DNA from: Gammaproteobacteria bacterium
GTDB taxonomy: Bacteria; Pseudomonadota; Gammaproteobacteria; QNFN01
Assembly (NCBI GenBank): GCA_003645555.1
Contig: QNFN01000026.1
Location: 1-11,836 of the forward strand
DNA length: 11,836 nt
Reading direction: 5' to 3'
In this document: one piece after another, positions 1-7,220 of the stretch
Layout of the letters: each line of letters opens with the position of its first letter
Numbering within the stretch: position 1 is the first letter of the stretch
Notes under the pieces: generated by a model
Told to the model about the DNA's origin: nothing
The model's input: the letters and a program-made list of their open reading frames with translations, nothing else
The model's database searches: none
Position numbers and translations under genes: made by a program

Positions 1-837
1 GCAGGCTCCTTCAACAGCGACCAGAGCCTGCACGGCGCGTACCACCGGGCGGTCAAGGGCCGTTACGCCGGCAGCGACTGGCAGCCGGCCGAACTGGCGG
101 CACGGATCGCCGTGGCGCGGAGCCGGCTCGACGCCCTCGCCCGCCCCCCGGTTACCCCGGTCACGGGAAACCACCGCGCCTACCTGGCCCCGTCCGCACT
201 CGGCGAGATCATGGACCTGCTGGGCTGGGGCGGCTTCCGCCTGAAAGCGCTGCGTACCGGCCAGAGCCCATTACAGCGTCTCGCCGACGGCAAGCTGATG
301 CTAAGTTCTAACGTGAGCCTCGAAGAGGCGCGCCAGGGCAGCCCGGCACCCGGCTTCTCCGGCGTCGGCTACCTGCTGCCGCCCTCAGTGACGCTGGTGG
401 ATGGTGGTCGTTTCGGCGACGCCCTGACCGGACCGCGCAGCGGCAGAGAGTACGGCATGCCGGTCAACGCCCGCATGGAGATGCCGGAAGCGTTGGCGAT
501 GGCTCCAGGCGAACTGCCCGAGGCCGACGTGCTGGCCACGCTCGGCGACGGCCTCTACCTCTCGGACCTCTGGTACTGCAATTACTCCGACCGCAACAGC
601 TGCCGCATCACCGGCATGAGCCGCTACGCGTGTTTCGTCGTCGCGGGAGGTGAACTGACCGCGCCGCTGGTGCCGATGCGCTTCGATGCCAGTGTCTACG
701 ATCTGCTCGGCGGTGGCCTCGAAGGGGTCACTCGCGAACGCGAGTGGCTGGTCGACGCCAGCAGCTACGGCCAACGCTCCACCTCGGCCCAACGGCTGCC
801 CGGTATCCTGGTCGACGGTTTCCCGCTGACCCTCTAA
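1..837 (+). CDS. TldD/PmbA-family metalloprotease-like protein, C-terminal part (5' truncated)
   Basis: The reading frame is open from the first base of the window to TAA at 835-837 (278 residues visible), so the true start lies upstream. The C-terminal block is typical of TldD/PmbA proteins: GDGLYLSDLWYCNYSDR, then RITGMSRYACFVV, GGELTAPLVPMRFD and SVYDLLGG. In TldD/TldE of E. coli these form the C-terminal beta-rich domain of a heterodimeric zinc protease that acts on peptides such as microcin B17 precursor and CcdA. The HExxxH zinc motif of TldD would lie in the missing N-terminal part, so I cannot say whether this is the catalytic (TldD-like) or non-catalytic (TldE/PmbA-like) partner. Many genomes carry a tandem pair of such genes, and the partner would then be just left of the window. 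The family call is firm; the exact subunit is not. Confidence 0.88.
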   Translation, partial: AGSFNSDQSLHGAYHRAVKGRYAGSDWQPAELAARIAVARSRLDALARPPVTPVTGNHRAYLAPSALGEIMDLLGWGGFRLKALRTGQSPLQRLADGKLMLSSNVSLEEARQGSPAPGFSGVGYLLPPSVTLVDGGRFGDALTGPRSGREYGMPVNARMEMPEALAMAPGELPEADVLATLGDGLYLSDLWYCNYSDRNSCRITGMSRYACFVVAGGELTAPLVPMRFDASVYDLLGGGLEGVTREREWLVDASSYGQRSTSAQRLPGILVDGFPLTL

Positions 838-863
838 CCAGGAGGCAGCCCGTTTGTCGACTT

Positions 864-909
864 GTAGGTCGGGCTTCAGCCCGACATGTCGGACTGAAGT
901 CCGACCCAC
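864..909. repeat. REP-like double palindrome, copy 1
   Basis: Two adjacent perfect palindromes, GTCGGGCTTCAGCCCGAC (868-885) and GTCGGACTGAAGTCCGAC (888-905), are flanked by GTAG and CCAC. They lie 27 bp after the stop of the TldD/PmbA-like gene and before the 3' end of the decarboxylase gene. The element reads as the reverse complement of the copy at 1550-1594. Short GTCGGGCTT..GCCCGAC palindromes are common dispersed intergenic elements in Gammaproteobacteria, often moved by RAYT transposases. Here the element could also act as a hairpin at the ends of two convergent transcripts. Confidence 0.82.
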
Positions 910-957
910 AACGCTACCGGATCACTGATTCCGCCACGTCCAGATGTAAATTCCGGG

Positions 958-1347
958 TCAGTCGCGCTCGCCACTCTCCCAGGCCTCGATCACCGGACGT
1001 GCGGCGCGGAACGCCTCGATGCCCGCCGGCATGCCGCAGTAGACCGAGGCGTGCAGCAGCACCTCGCGAATCTCGTCGACCGAGCAGCCATTGCGCAACG
1101 CACCGCGGACGTGTCCCTGCAACTCGGTCGTCGCCCTGAGCGAGGTCAGCAGCGCGATGGTGACCAGGCTGCGCGTCTGGCGCGGCAGCGCCTCGCGCTG
1201 CCAGACCGTGCCCCAGCAGTGGGCGGTGACGTGGTCCTGCAGCGTGCGAGTGAAATCGGTGGCGGCATCGAGCGCCTTGTCGACGTAGCCGTCGCCGAGG
1301 ACGGCGCGGCGCACCTCCATGCCCTGATCGTAGAGATCGTCACTCAT
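958..1347 (-). CDS. Carboxymuconolactone decarboxylase family protein, PcaC-like
   Basis: This 129-residue protein matches the single-domain gamma-carboxymuconolactone decarboxylase family (PcaC type). Visible blocks are the N-terminal GMEVRRAVLGDGYVD, the central WGTVWQREALPRQTRSLVTIA (about residues 43-63) and the C-terminal HVRGALRNGCSVDEIREVLL followed by HASVYCGMPAG. PcaC decarboxylates 4-carboxymuconolactone in the protocatechuate branch of the beta-ketoadipate pathway. The CxxC motif of AhpD-like peroxidase members is absent: only YCGMP is present. The start at 1347 is preferred to an upstream in-frame ATG at 1458 because GGAG lies 8 nt before it and the family begins here. There are no other pca genes beside it, so the exact substrate is uncertain and a general CMD-family oxidoreductase or decarboxylase role is possible. 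The gene stands alone between two inverted REP-like repeats. Confidence 0.85.
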   Translation of the reverse strand: MSDDLYDQGMEVRRAVLGDGYVDKALDAATDFTRTLQDHVTAHCWGTVWQREALPRQTRSLVTIALLTSLRATTELQGHVRGALRNGCSVDEIREVLLHASVYCGMPAGIEAFRAARPVIEAWESGERD

Positions 1348-1465
1348 CTGTTTTGCTCCATGGATGATCGGTTTTCGGGTCGCCGGCAGGGATGGCCCGC
1401 CGGTTTCTATGGGACTTTCAGCATAACAGTCGGCCTTGCCATGCCCACGCCCGGTCATGATTACC

Positions 1466-1489
1466 TTGCACTATGGGGAATTCGTGCAA
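1466..1489. promoter_or_regulatory. Inverted repeat TTGCAC-N12-GTGCAA, possible operator
   Basis: Two perfect 6-bp arms, TTGCAC (1466-1471) and GTGCAA (1484-1489), are separated by 12 bp. The arm centres are 18 bp apart. The element lies about 119 bp upstream of the decarboxylase start and 165 bp upstream of the plus-strand gene. The arms resemble NtrC half-sites (TGCAC/GTGCA), but the spacer is longer than the 7 bp expected for NtrC. Any regulator assignment is open. Confidence 0.3.
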
Positions 1490-1549
1490 TGTTCTTAGGG
1501 ATCTTTGATTGCATCGGCAATTTAAGGAACCTCTGATTAATTGGCTTGC

Positions 1550-1594
1550 GTGGGTCGGACTTCAGTCCGACATATCGGGCAAAGCCCGATCCAC
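1550..1594. repeat. REP-like double palindrome, copy 2 (inverted relative to copy 1)
   Basis: This copy contains GTCGGACTTCAGTCCGAC (1554-1571) followed by ATCGGGCAAAGCCCGAT (1574-1590), flanked by GTGG and CCAC. Aligned with the reverse complement of 864-909 it is near-identical, differing mainly in the loop and outer bases of the GGGC hairpin. It lies 59 bp upstream of the 344-aa gene, so here it sits in a 5' region rather than at a transcript end. Confidence 0.82.
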
Positions 1595-1653
1595 GATGAG
1601 ACGCGTCTAACTGGCAAGGGCATAACCGGCGCGGTGACGGCGAGGAAACAGGG

Positions 1654-2688
1654 ATGGCACTCGGAGACTGGTTCAGGAAATGGCGCGAGCAGCGGCTGTA
1701 CGAGCGTCAGGCACAGGCACGCCTGGGGCAACAGATCGACACCGTAATCGATGCCGTTGACCCGCGGTTGCGCATGCTGATCGGCTACCGGCAGCGACTC
1801 GACCCGGCACTGCGTCACGCGCTCCAGGTCGCCGACACGCTCTACGCGGCCCTGCCACCGCCACTCGAGGTGGCGCACACGCGCTGGTCTCAGGAGCCGC
1901 TGCTGAGGGCCAGCTTCACCACCCCCGAGGCCATTCAGGAGCTGTTCGACAATCACCGCGTGCTGCGCCGCTTTCTGTCCAGCGCCAAGGCACGTGGTGC
2001 GACGACCATATATGCCGGTCTCGGCATGAGCCTGCAGCTGTCCAAACGCTTCGGCCATATGCTGCAGGGCGACGTGGTCCAGCGCGAAGTGGCCCAACAG
2101 GTGCTTTCGCTCGGCGACCATCGGCTCAGCGCCTTCGCCACCAGTCTGGAAGCACTCGAAGCGCAGGTCCGCGAACGCCTGCTGCAGGAGCTGGCCATGC
2201 GCTCGACCCAGGCGGTGTTCGGCGCCCGGATGCGCAAGGAATCGCTGACCGAGGAGCGTACCAAACTGCGTATGCGGTTGCGGCTCTACGAGCAGGAGGC
2301 GCTGGGGCTGGCCACCTTCTGGCACGGCGAGGAGCTTATCGAACGCCACACCGACGAACTGCGCAAAAAGCTTGCGGCCGCGGAGCACGAGCTCGGCGAG
2401 TTGCAGGAGAGCGCAGCAGATATAGACGACTTCCTCGACATGACCGTCGAGACCTTCAGCTCAGCCGGTAAGGACACCCGGCTCGAAAAGCGCATCTTCC
2501 ATCTCGACAACATGAACATTCATCACGATGGACCGGGGCCAGGCATCGCTGAAGTGCCGATGGCGCTGCTCCACATTGCCAAACGACCGCCGCGCGTGAT
2601 CCGATTGATTCGTTTCTCACCCGACCTGGTCAAGTTCGACAGCCGCGACGGCCTGCGCCAGGCCGCCCGGGCACTCGGGGTACACTGA
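1654..2688 (+). CDS. Protein of unknown function (344 aa), cytoplasmic, largely helical
   Basis: I do not recognise this family. The start ATG at 1654 has AGGAAA about 6 nt upstream. The protein has no signal peptide and no clear transmembrane segment. It is rich in Arg, Leu, Glu and Gln. The N-terminus is strongly basic (MALGDWFRKWREQRLYER). A helical charged stretch around residues 190-255, with heptad-like Leu/Glu/Lys spacing, suggests coiled coil. The last 80 residues look like a folded domain (IFHLDNMNIHHDG, then PPRVIRLIRFSPDLVKFDS). GC content and codon use match the neighbours, so it looks native. It ends 26 bp before ribE on the same strand, so the two may be co-transcribed, but nothing in the protein points to flavin metabolism. 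Confidence 0.85.
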   Translation: MALGDWFRKWREQRLYERQAQARLGQQIDTVIDAVDPRLRMLIGYRQRLDPALRHALQVADTLYAALPPPLEVAHTRWSQEPLLRASFTTPEAIQELFDNHRVLRRFLSSAKARGATTIYAGLGMSLQLSKRFGHMLQGDVVQREVAQQVLSLGDHRLSAFATSLEALEAQVRERLLQELAMRSTQAVFGARMRKESLTEERTKLRMRLRLYEQEALGLATFWHGEELIERHTDELRKKLAAAEHELGELQESAADIDDFLDMTVETFSSAGKDTRLEKRIFHLDNMNIHHDGPGPGIAEVPMALLHIAKRPPRVIRLIRFSPDLVKFDSRDGLRQAARALGVH

Positions 2689-2714
2689 GCCCGGTTCCGT
2701 CACGAAGGCATCCA

Positions 2715-3338
2715 ATGTTCACCGGCATCATCCAGGGCACCGCCGAGGTGACCGCGATCAACGCGCGCGAGCGCTTCCGCACCCACGTCGTCCGCCTGCC
2801 CGGCGCGCTGCTCGACGGCCTCGCGCCCGGGGCGTCGGTGGCCCACAACGGCTGCTGCCTGACGGTAACCCGGATCGATGGCCCCGAGATCGCTTTCGAC
2901 CTGATGGAGGAGACGCTGCGCGTGACCAACCTCGGCGAACTCGCGGTCGGCGACCGGGTCAACGTCGAGCGCGCGGCCCGCTTCGGCGACGAGATCGGCG
3001 GTCATGCCATGTCCGGCCACATCCTCTGCACCGCCGAAGTGACCGATGTCGTCGCCAGCGACGACAACCGGGAGATCCGCTTCCGGCTACCCGACGCCCA
3101 CGCCCGCTACCTGTTCACCAAGGGCTACATCGGTATCGACGGCATCAGCCTGACGCTCGGCGCCGTCGACGGCCCGGAATTCAGCGTCCACCTGATTCCC
3201 GAAACGCTGGCCCGGACCAACCTCATCACCCGTCGCCCCGGCGACCGGGGCAATATCGAGATCGACCCCCAGCCCCAGGCGATCGTCGAGACCGTCGAGC
3301 GGGTGCTGGCCGAGCGCGCGAACGTCCCGGATCAGTAA
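2715..3338 (+). CDS. ribE: Riboflavin synthase (alpha subunit)
   Basis: This cytosolic enzyme dismutates two 6,7-dimethyl-8-ribityllumazine molecules into riboflavin and a pyrimidinedione, the last step of riboflavin synthesis. The 207-aa protein has the two expected lumazine-binding repeats. The N-terminal repeat begins MFTGIIQG and carries SVAHNGCCLTVT (about residues 41-52). The C-terminal repeat carries DEIGGHAMSGHI (about 95-106) and GYIGIDGISLTLG (about 136-148), and the protein ends in NIEIDPQPQAIVETVERVL. Length and motifs match the E. coli enzyme (called RibE or RibC). GAAGG lies 6 nt before the ATG. It stands apart from the other rib genes, as is common in Gammaproteobacteria. It may be co-transcribed with the unknown gene 26 bp upstream. 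Its stop lies inside the 3' end of the convergent hydrolase gene. Confidence 0.97.
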   Translation: MFTGIIQGTAEVTAINARERFRTHVVRLPGALLDGLAPGASVAHNGCCLTVTRIDGPEIAFDLMEETLRVTNLGELAVGDRVNVERAARFGDEIGGHAMSGHILCTAEVTDVVASDDNREIRFRLPDAHARYLFTKGYIGIDGISLTLGAVDGPEFSVHLIPETLARTNLITRRPGDRGNIEIDPQPQAIVETVERVLAERANVPDQ

Positions 3339-4225
3339 ACGCCCGGATAGACGACCCCGATCCAGGTATCACCGGCCAGGAAGCCGTCGCCCCACTCCGC
3401 CTCGAGGTCGGCCAGCGGTTTGGCCGCAACCGCCTCGGCGGCCGTCATGCCCTCATCCTTGAGCGCGCGCAGCCGCTGCAACGCGGTGGCCAACATGTCA
3501 CGGTAGGCAATCAGGTCGGCCCGCGAGCCGAGCGGCCCGTGGCCGGGGATGATCCTGGTGTCGTCATTGGCAAGCGCCAGGATCCGGTCGACGCCGTCGA
3601 TCATGCCGCGCAGGCTGCCACCGTGCTGGACGTCTATAAACGGATAGAAGCCGTTGAAGAACAGGTCGCCGGTGTGGATGACGTTGGCGTTGACGAACTG
3701 CACCACGCTGTCACCGTCAGTGTGGGCATGCGCGACATGGAAGGTGCGGACCGTTTCACCGTTGATGTGCAACGTCATCTCATCATTGAAGGTGACCACC
3801 GGCAGCGCGGCCCCCGACTGCGGCGGCGCCTTCATCTTGAACGCCGCAATAAACGAGCCGGCGACCAGCCGCTCGCGCACGTTGTCGTGGGAGAGGATCA
3901 GCGTCCCGCCCTTGCCAAGGTTCTCGTTACCACCGGTGTGATCACCATGGTAGTGGGTGTTGAGCAGGAAGTCGGGCGCCTTACCGCCAGCCGCTTTTAC
4001 CGCCGCAAGGATCTTTTCGGTCAGTGGCGCGAACTGATCGTCGACTAGGAACGTGGCTTCGGGACCGATAAACAACCCGATGTTGCCGCCCTGGCCCTGG
4101 AGCATGTGGATGTTGCCGGCCACCCGCTGGGTGGTGATCCGGACCTCGTCCTGTGCGACGGCAAGTGCCGGCAGCAGAATCATGAGAAGAATCGCCAATG
4201 ACGCCCTGATTGTTGGATTGTTCAT
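3332..4225 (-). CDS. Exported MBL-fold metallo-hydrolase
   Basis: This is a metallo-beta-lactamase-fold hydrolase of 297 aa. It begins with a signal peptide: a basic start, the hydrophobic stretch ASLAILLMILLPALAVA, and likely cleavage near AVA-QDE, so it probably acts in the periplasm. The metal site is complete. HYHGDH is at about residues 91-96, the third His is in HAHTDGD (about 168), the bridging Asp in IHTGDLFF (about 187) and the last His in IPGHGPLG (about 229). Substrate cannot be told from sequence; the fold includes beta-lactamases, lactonases, thiol hydrolases and quinoprotein-associated hydrolases. The ATG at 4225 is preferred over an in-frame ATG at 4231, because GGGG lies 7 nt before the former but only 1 nt before the latter. 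The gene overlaps the convergent ribE by 7 bp. It lies downstream of the E1 gene in the same direction, but a 229-bp gap suggests separate transcription. Confidence 0.9.
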   Translation of the reverse strand: MNNPTIRASLAILLMILLPALAVAQDEVRITTQRVAGNIHMLQGQGGNIGLFIGPEATFLVDDQFAPLTEKILAAVKAAGGKAPDFLLNTHYHGDHTGGNENLGKGGTLILSHDNVRERLVAGSFIAAFKMKAPPQSGAALPVVTFNDEMTLHINGETVRTFHVAHAHTDGDSVVQFVNANVIHTGDLFFNGFYPFIDVQHGGSLRGMIDGVDRILALANDDTRIIPGHGPLGSRADLIAYRDMLATALQRLRALKDEGMTAAEAVAAKPLADLEAEWGDGFLAGDTWIGVVYPGVY

Positions 4226-4247
4226 CGCCATACCCCGTGTTGGTTTA

Positions 4248-4260
4248 ACCCGAGTCGGGT
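4248..4260. promoter_or_regulatory. Small palindrome upstream of the MBL hydrolase gene
   Basis: ACCCGA-G-TCGGGT is a perfect 6-bp inverted repeat 22 bp before the chosen start codon. The position suits an operator near the transcription start or a 5' leader hairpin. It is short, and such palindromes can occur by chance in GC-rich DNA. Confidence 0.2.
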
Positions 4261-4454
4261 CGCTGTAGGATCACCGTATCCGAGACAGGGTGACCCGCCA
4301 AACATAGCAAATGACGCGCCGAACGCCCTGCTGGATCCAGACCATGAGTTACCAATGCTCAGAATGCGGACTCTGGCCCCGTTAGCATTTAGACAGTGAT
4401 GGCTTTCGATCCGCCGACCCTCTCGGACGATCCGGACCGAAGAAACCCGGGTGC

Positions 4455-7148
4455 TCAGGTCGCCAGCGGGTCCATCTTGCCGGGATCGATGTCCAGCTGC
4501 TGCAGCACGCCCGCCAGGCGGTCACGCGGCAACTCGCCCTGCTCGACCAGCGCACGCAGTGCGGCGAGAACCACGTAACGCGCGTCGATCTCGAAAAAGT
4601 CGCGCAGCGCGACGCGGGTGTCGGAACGGCCGAAGCCGTCGGTACCGAGCACCGTGTAGCGGCCGGGCACCCAGGGCCGTACCAGGTCGGGGTAGGCACG
4701 CACGAAGTCGGAGACGGCGACCACCGGCCCGGGATGTGCGGCGAGTTGCTCGGTGACGTAGGGCCGGCGTGGAGATTCCTCGGGGTGGAGTAGGTTCCAG
4801 CGGTCGCAGGCGATGCCGTCCTTGCGCAGCTCGCCGTAGCTGGTCACGCTCCAGACGTCGGCGCTGACACCGAACTCCCGCTCGAGCCGGTCGGCGGCGG
4901 CGAGTACCTCGCGCGCCAGGCTGCCGCTGCCGAACAGTTGCACGCGCGGTGCCGGGGTGTCGAGGGTGCCGGGCCGAAGCAGGTAGAGGCCACGGCGGAT
5001 TCCCTCTTCGGCACCGGCCGGCAACGCCGGCTGCGGGTAGTTTTCGTTGTACAGCGTGATGTAGTAGAAGCCGTTGTCGCCCTCGGCCATCATCCGTCGA
5101 ATACCGTCCTCGACGATCACCGCCACCTCGTAGCCGAACGCCGGGTCGTAGGCTCGGCAGGTGGGCACCGTCGCCGCGTAGACGTGGCTCTGGCCGTCCT
5201 CGTGCTGCAGCCCCTCGCCGGAGAGCGTGGTGCGCCCGGCGGTAGCGCCGAGCAGGAAACCGCGCGCCTGGCTGTCGGCGGCGTTCCAGATCAGGTCGGC
5301 CACGCGCTGGAAGCCGAACATCGAGTAGAAGATGTAGCACGGCAGCATCGGTTCGCCGCTGTGCGAGTAGGCGGTCCCCGCTGCGATCCATGAACCGAGC
5401 GAGCCGGCCTCGGAGATGCCCTCCTCGAGGATCTGGCCGTTGACGTCCTCGCGGTAGAAGGCGAGCTGGTCGCTGTCCTGCGGCGTGTAGCGCTGGCCCC
5501 AGGGCGAGTAGATGCCGAACTGGCGGAACATGTCCTGCATGCCGAAAGTACGCGCCTCGTCGGCGACGATCGGCACCAGGCGCGGACCGAGCTCGCCCTC
5601 GCGCAGCAGCCGGGTCAGCAGGCGCACGAAGGCCATCGTGGTCGACTGCTCGCGCTCGCCGGAACCGGTGTGGAACGCACTGTAGAGCTCCGGCCTGGCC
5701 ACCGTAACCGGCCGAGCCGTGCACCGGCGCTGCGGCACGAAGCCGCCGAGTGCCACGCGCCGTGCCTGCAGGTAGCACACCTCCGCGCTCTTCGGCCCCG
5801 GGTGGTAATAGCGCAGTTCGGCCAGGTCCTGGTCGCTCAGTGGCAGGTCGAAGCGTTCGCGGAAGCGGGCGAGGTCCTGCTGCGCCAGCTTCTTGGTCTG
5901 GTGCGAGGTGTTTGTCCCCTGCCCCGAGGCGCCCATGCCGTAGCCCTTGGTGGTCTGCGCCAGGATCACCGTCGGCTGGCCGCGATGGGCCACCGCGGCG
6001 GCGTAGGCCGCGTAGATCTTGATCGGGTCGTGACCACCACGACGCAGCGCGTCGATGTCGGCATCCGACATGTTGGCCACCAGCGCCGCCAGCTCGGGGG
6101 AGCGCGAAAAGAAGTGCTCCCGGTTGTAGTGACCGTCAGTGGCGGAGAGCTTCTGGAACTCGCCATCGACCGCCTCGGCCATGCGCTTGAGGATCAGGCC
6201 GTCGCGGTCGCGGGCAAAGAGCACGTCCCAGTTCGACCCCCACAGGCACTTCAGCACGTTCCAGCCGGCGCCAGCGAACAGCGTCTCGAGCTCCTGGACG
6301 ATGTTGCCGTTACCGCGCACCGGGCCATCGAGCCGCTGCAGGTTGCAGTTGACCACCAGCACCAGGTTGTCGAGTTGCTCGCGGGCGGCGAGCGAGATGC
6401 CGGCCAGTGACTCCGGCTCATCCATCTCACCGTCGCCGACAAAGGCCCAGACGCGGCGGTCGCTGGCGGCGGTCAACCCGCGGTGCTGCAAGTAGCGCTG
6501 GAAACGCGCCTGGTAGATCGCGGTGAGCAGGCCGAGGCCCATCGACCCGGTCGGGAACTGCCAGAACTCCGGCATCAGCGTCGGGTGCGGGTAGGAGGAG
6601 AGACCCTGCTCGGGACCGCCGCCGACCTCGCGGCGGAAGTGGTCCAGGCGTCGCGCGTCGAACCGCCCCTCGAGGAAGGCACGCGCGTAGATGCCGGGCG
6701 CCGCGTGTGGCTGGAAGTAGACCAGGTCGCCGGGATGTTCGGCCGACGTCGCGCGGAAGAAGTGGTTGAAGCCGACCTCGAACAGGTCGGCGATCGAAGC
6801 ATACGTGGCGATGTGGCCGCCCAGCTCAGGGTGCGCCCGGTTGGCGCGCGACACCATGGCCAGCGCGTTCCAGCGGTGAATCGCGGTGATCCGCGCCTCG
6901 AGGTCGAGGTCGCCCGGGTAGGGTGGCTGCGCGTCGACCGGGATGGTGTTGCGGTACGGGGTGGTGTGGCGCGTGTGGAAGCGCCCACCGGCACGTCGAC
7001 CCGCCTCGATCAGGCAATCGACGAGGTACTCGGCGCGCGCCATGCCGTCGCGCTCGATCACCTCGTCGAGGCTCTCGAGCCAGTCACCGGTCTCGTCGGG
7101 GTCGCCGTCGTGCCGCATCACGCTCGGAAGGGGGGTCGCGCTGTTCAT
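4455..7148 (-). CDS. Homodimeric 2-oxoacid dehydrogenase E1 (AceE/MdeB family)
   Basis: This thiamine diphosphate enzyme decarboxylates a 2-oxoacid (pyruvate, or 2-oxobutyrate in MdeB-type members) and acylates the lipoyl E2 subunit of the dehydrogenase complex. The 897 aa compare with 887 in E. coli AceE, and similarity runs the full length. The ThDP motif spans GDGEMDE (about residue 238) to NCN (about 267). The active-site loop His is kept in TNTSHQTKK (about 416). The conserved Glu lies in ILEEGISEAG (about 576), followed by YSMFGFQR and GEGLQHEDGQSH, and the C-terminus has VLGTDGFGRSD. The start at 7148 has GGAG 6 nt upstream, while an ATG at 7199 would fall in the predicted promoter. 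Unlike a standard aceE-aceF-lpd operon, no E2 or E3 gene follows. An Lrp-type regulator is divergent, as in the P. putida mdeB/mdeR arrangement. The family is certain; 2-oxobutyrate specificity is inference. Confidence 0.95.
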   Translation of the reverse strand: MNSATPLPSVMRHDGDPDETGDWLESLDEVIERDGMARAEYLVDCLIEAGRRAGGRFHTRHTTPYRNTIPVDAQPPYPGDLDLEARITAIHRWNALAMVSRANRAHPELGGHIATYASIADLFEVGFNHFFRATSAEHPGDLVYFQPHAAPGIYARAFLEGRFDARRLDHFRREVGGGPEQGLSSYPHPTLMPEFWQFPTGSMGLGLLTAIYQARFQRYLQHRGLTAASDRRVWAFVGDGEMDEPESLAGISLAAREQLDNLVLVVNCNLQRLDGPVRGNGNIVQELETLFAGAGWNVLKCLWGSNWDVLFARDRDGLILKRMAEAVDGEFQKLSATDGHYNREHFFSRSPELAALVANMSDADIDALRRGGHDPIKIYAAYAAAVAHRGQPTVILAQTTKGYGMGASGQGTNTSHQTKKLAQQDLARFRERFDLPLSDQDLAELRYYHPGPKSAEVCYLQARRVALGGFVPQRRCTARPVTVARPELYSAFHTGSGEREQSTTMAFVRLLTRLLREGELGPRLVPIVADEARTFGMQDMFRQFGIYSPWGQRYTPQDSDQLAFYREDVNGQILEEGISEAGSLGSWIAAGTAYSHSGEPMLPCYIFYSMFGFQRVADLIWNAADSQARGFLLGATAGRTTLSGEGLQHEDGQSHVYAATVPTCRAYDPAFGYEVAVIVEDGIRRMMAEGDNGFYYITLYNENYPQPALPAGAEEGIRRGLYLLRPGTLDTPAPRVQLFGSGSLAREVLAAADRLEREFGVSADVWSVTSYGELRKDGIACDRWNLLHPEESPRRPYVTEQLAAHPGPVVAVSDFVRAYPDLVRPWVPGRYTVLGTDGFGRSDTRVALRDFFEIDARYVVLAALRALVEQGELPRDRLAGVLQQLDIDPGKMDPLAT

Positions 7149-7173
7149 GTCCGGCTCCAGCGGGGACGGGAGG

Positions 7174-7191
7174 GTGCAGGAGGTCCTGCAC
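7174..7191. promoter_or_regulatory. Perfect 18-bp palindrome in the E1 gene leader
   Basis: GTGCAGGA-GG-TCCTGCAC has perfect 8-bp arms around 2 bp. It lies 26-43 bp upstream of the E1 start codon, just downstream of a TATAGT -10-like hexamer, so it would begin about at +1 of the transcript. It could be an operator overlapping the start site or a 5' mRNA hairpin (7-bp stem with a 4-nt loop). Confidence 0.5.
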
Positions 7192-7198
7192 ACACTCA

Positions 7199-7204
7199 AC
7201 TATA
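7199..7204 (-). promoter_or_regulatory. Possible -10 element of the E1 gene promoter
   Basis: On the minus strand this reads TATAGT, 5 of 6 matches to TATAAT. At the usual spacing the -35 position falls at about 7222-7227 (ACTTCT), which is a poor match. It lies inside the Lrp-like operator. A weak -35 overlapped by a regulator site fits an activated promoter. The call rests on motif only. Confidence 0.4.
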
Positions 7205-7220
7205 GCCAGGAAGCGTCCTC

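Larger units (their letters stand above)
1348..1653. other. 306-bp intergenic region between divergent genes
   Basis: This is the upstream region of both the decarboxylase (minus) and the unknown 344-aa gene (plus). It is more AT-rich than its surroundings around 1460-1545. It holds an inverted repeat TTGCAC..GTGCAA (1466-1489), a small hairpin ATTGC-atcg-GCAAT (1508-1521) and the second REP-like element (1550-1594). I see no convincing sigma-70 promoter pair and no gene. The upstream extension of the decarboxylase frame to 1458 lacks a ribosome binding site and family similarity. Confidence 0.6.

Noticed and set aside
385..909. Minus-strand ORF of 174 codons across the TldD/PmbA-like gene
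   Set aside because: It lies antisense to a clearly coding region, and its N-terminal part is a translation of the REP-like repeat. High GC gives long open frames on the opposite strand.
1461..1490. NtrC binding site or sigma-70 promoter at TTGCAC..GTGCAA
   Set aside because: The spacer between arms is 12 bp rather than about 7, and no matching -10 is present at the right distance from TTGCAC on either strand.
1521..1545. Possible insertion-sequence end (TTTAAGGAACCTCTGATTAA)
   Set aside because: It looks like motifs I recall from repeat or IS ends, but there is no inverted partner, target duplication or transposase in the window.
4380..4454. Terminator after the E1 gene
   Set aside because: Only a weak 4+4-bp interrupted stem (4408-4432) with no T run on the minus strand is visible.
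5670..7205. Long plus-strand ORFs (246 and 240 codons) opposite the E1 gene
   Set aside because: They are antisense shadows of a gene with full-length family similarity, and their translations are low-complexity Arg/Val/Gly-rich.
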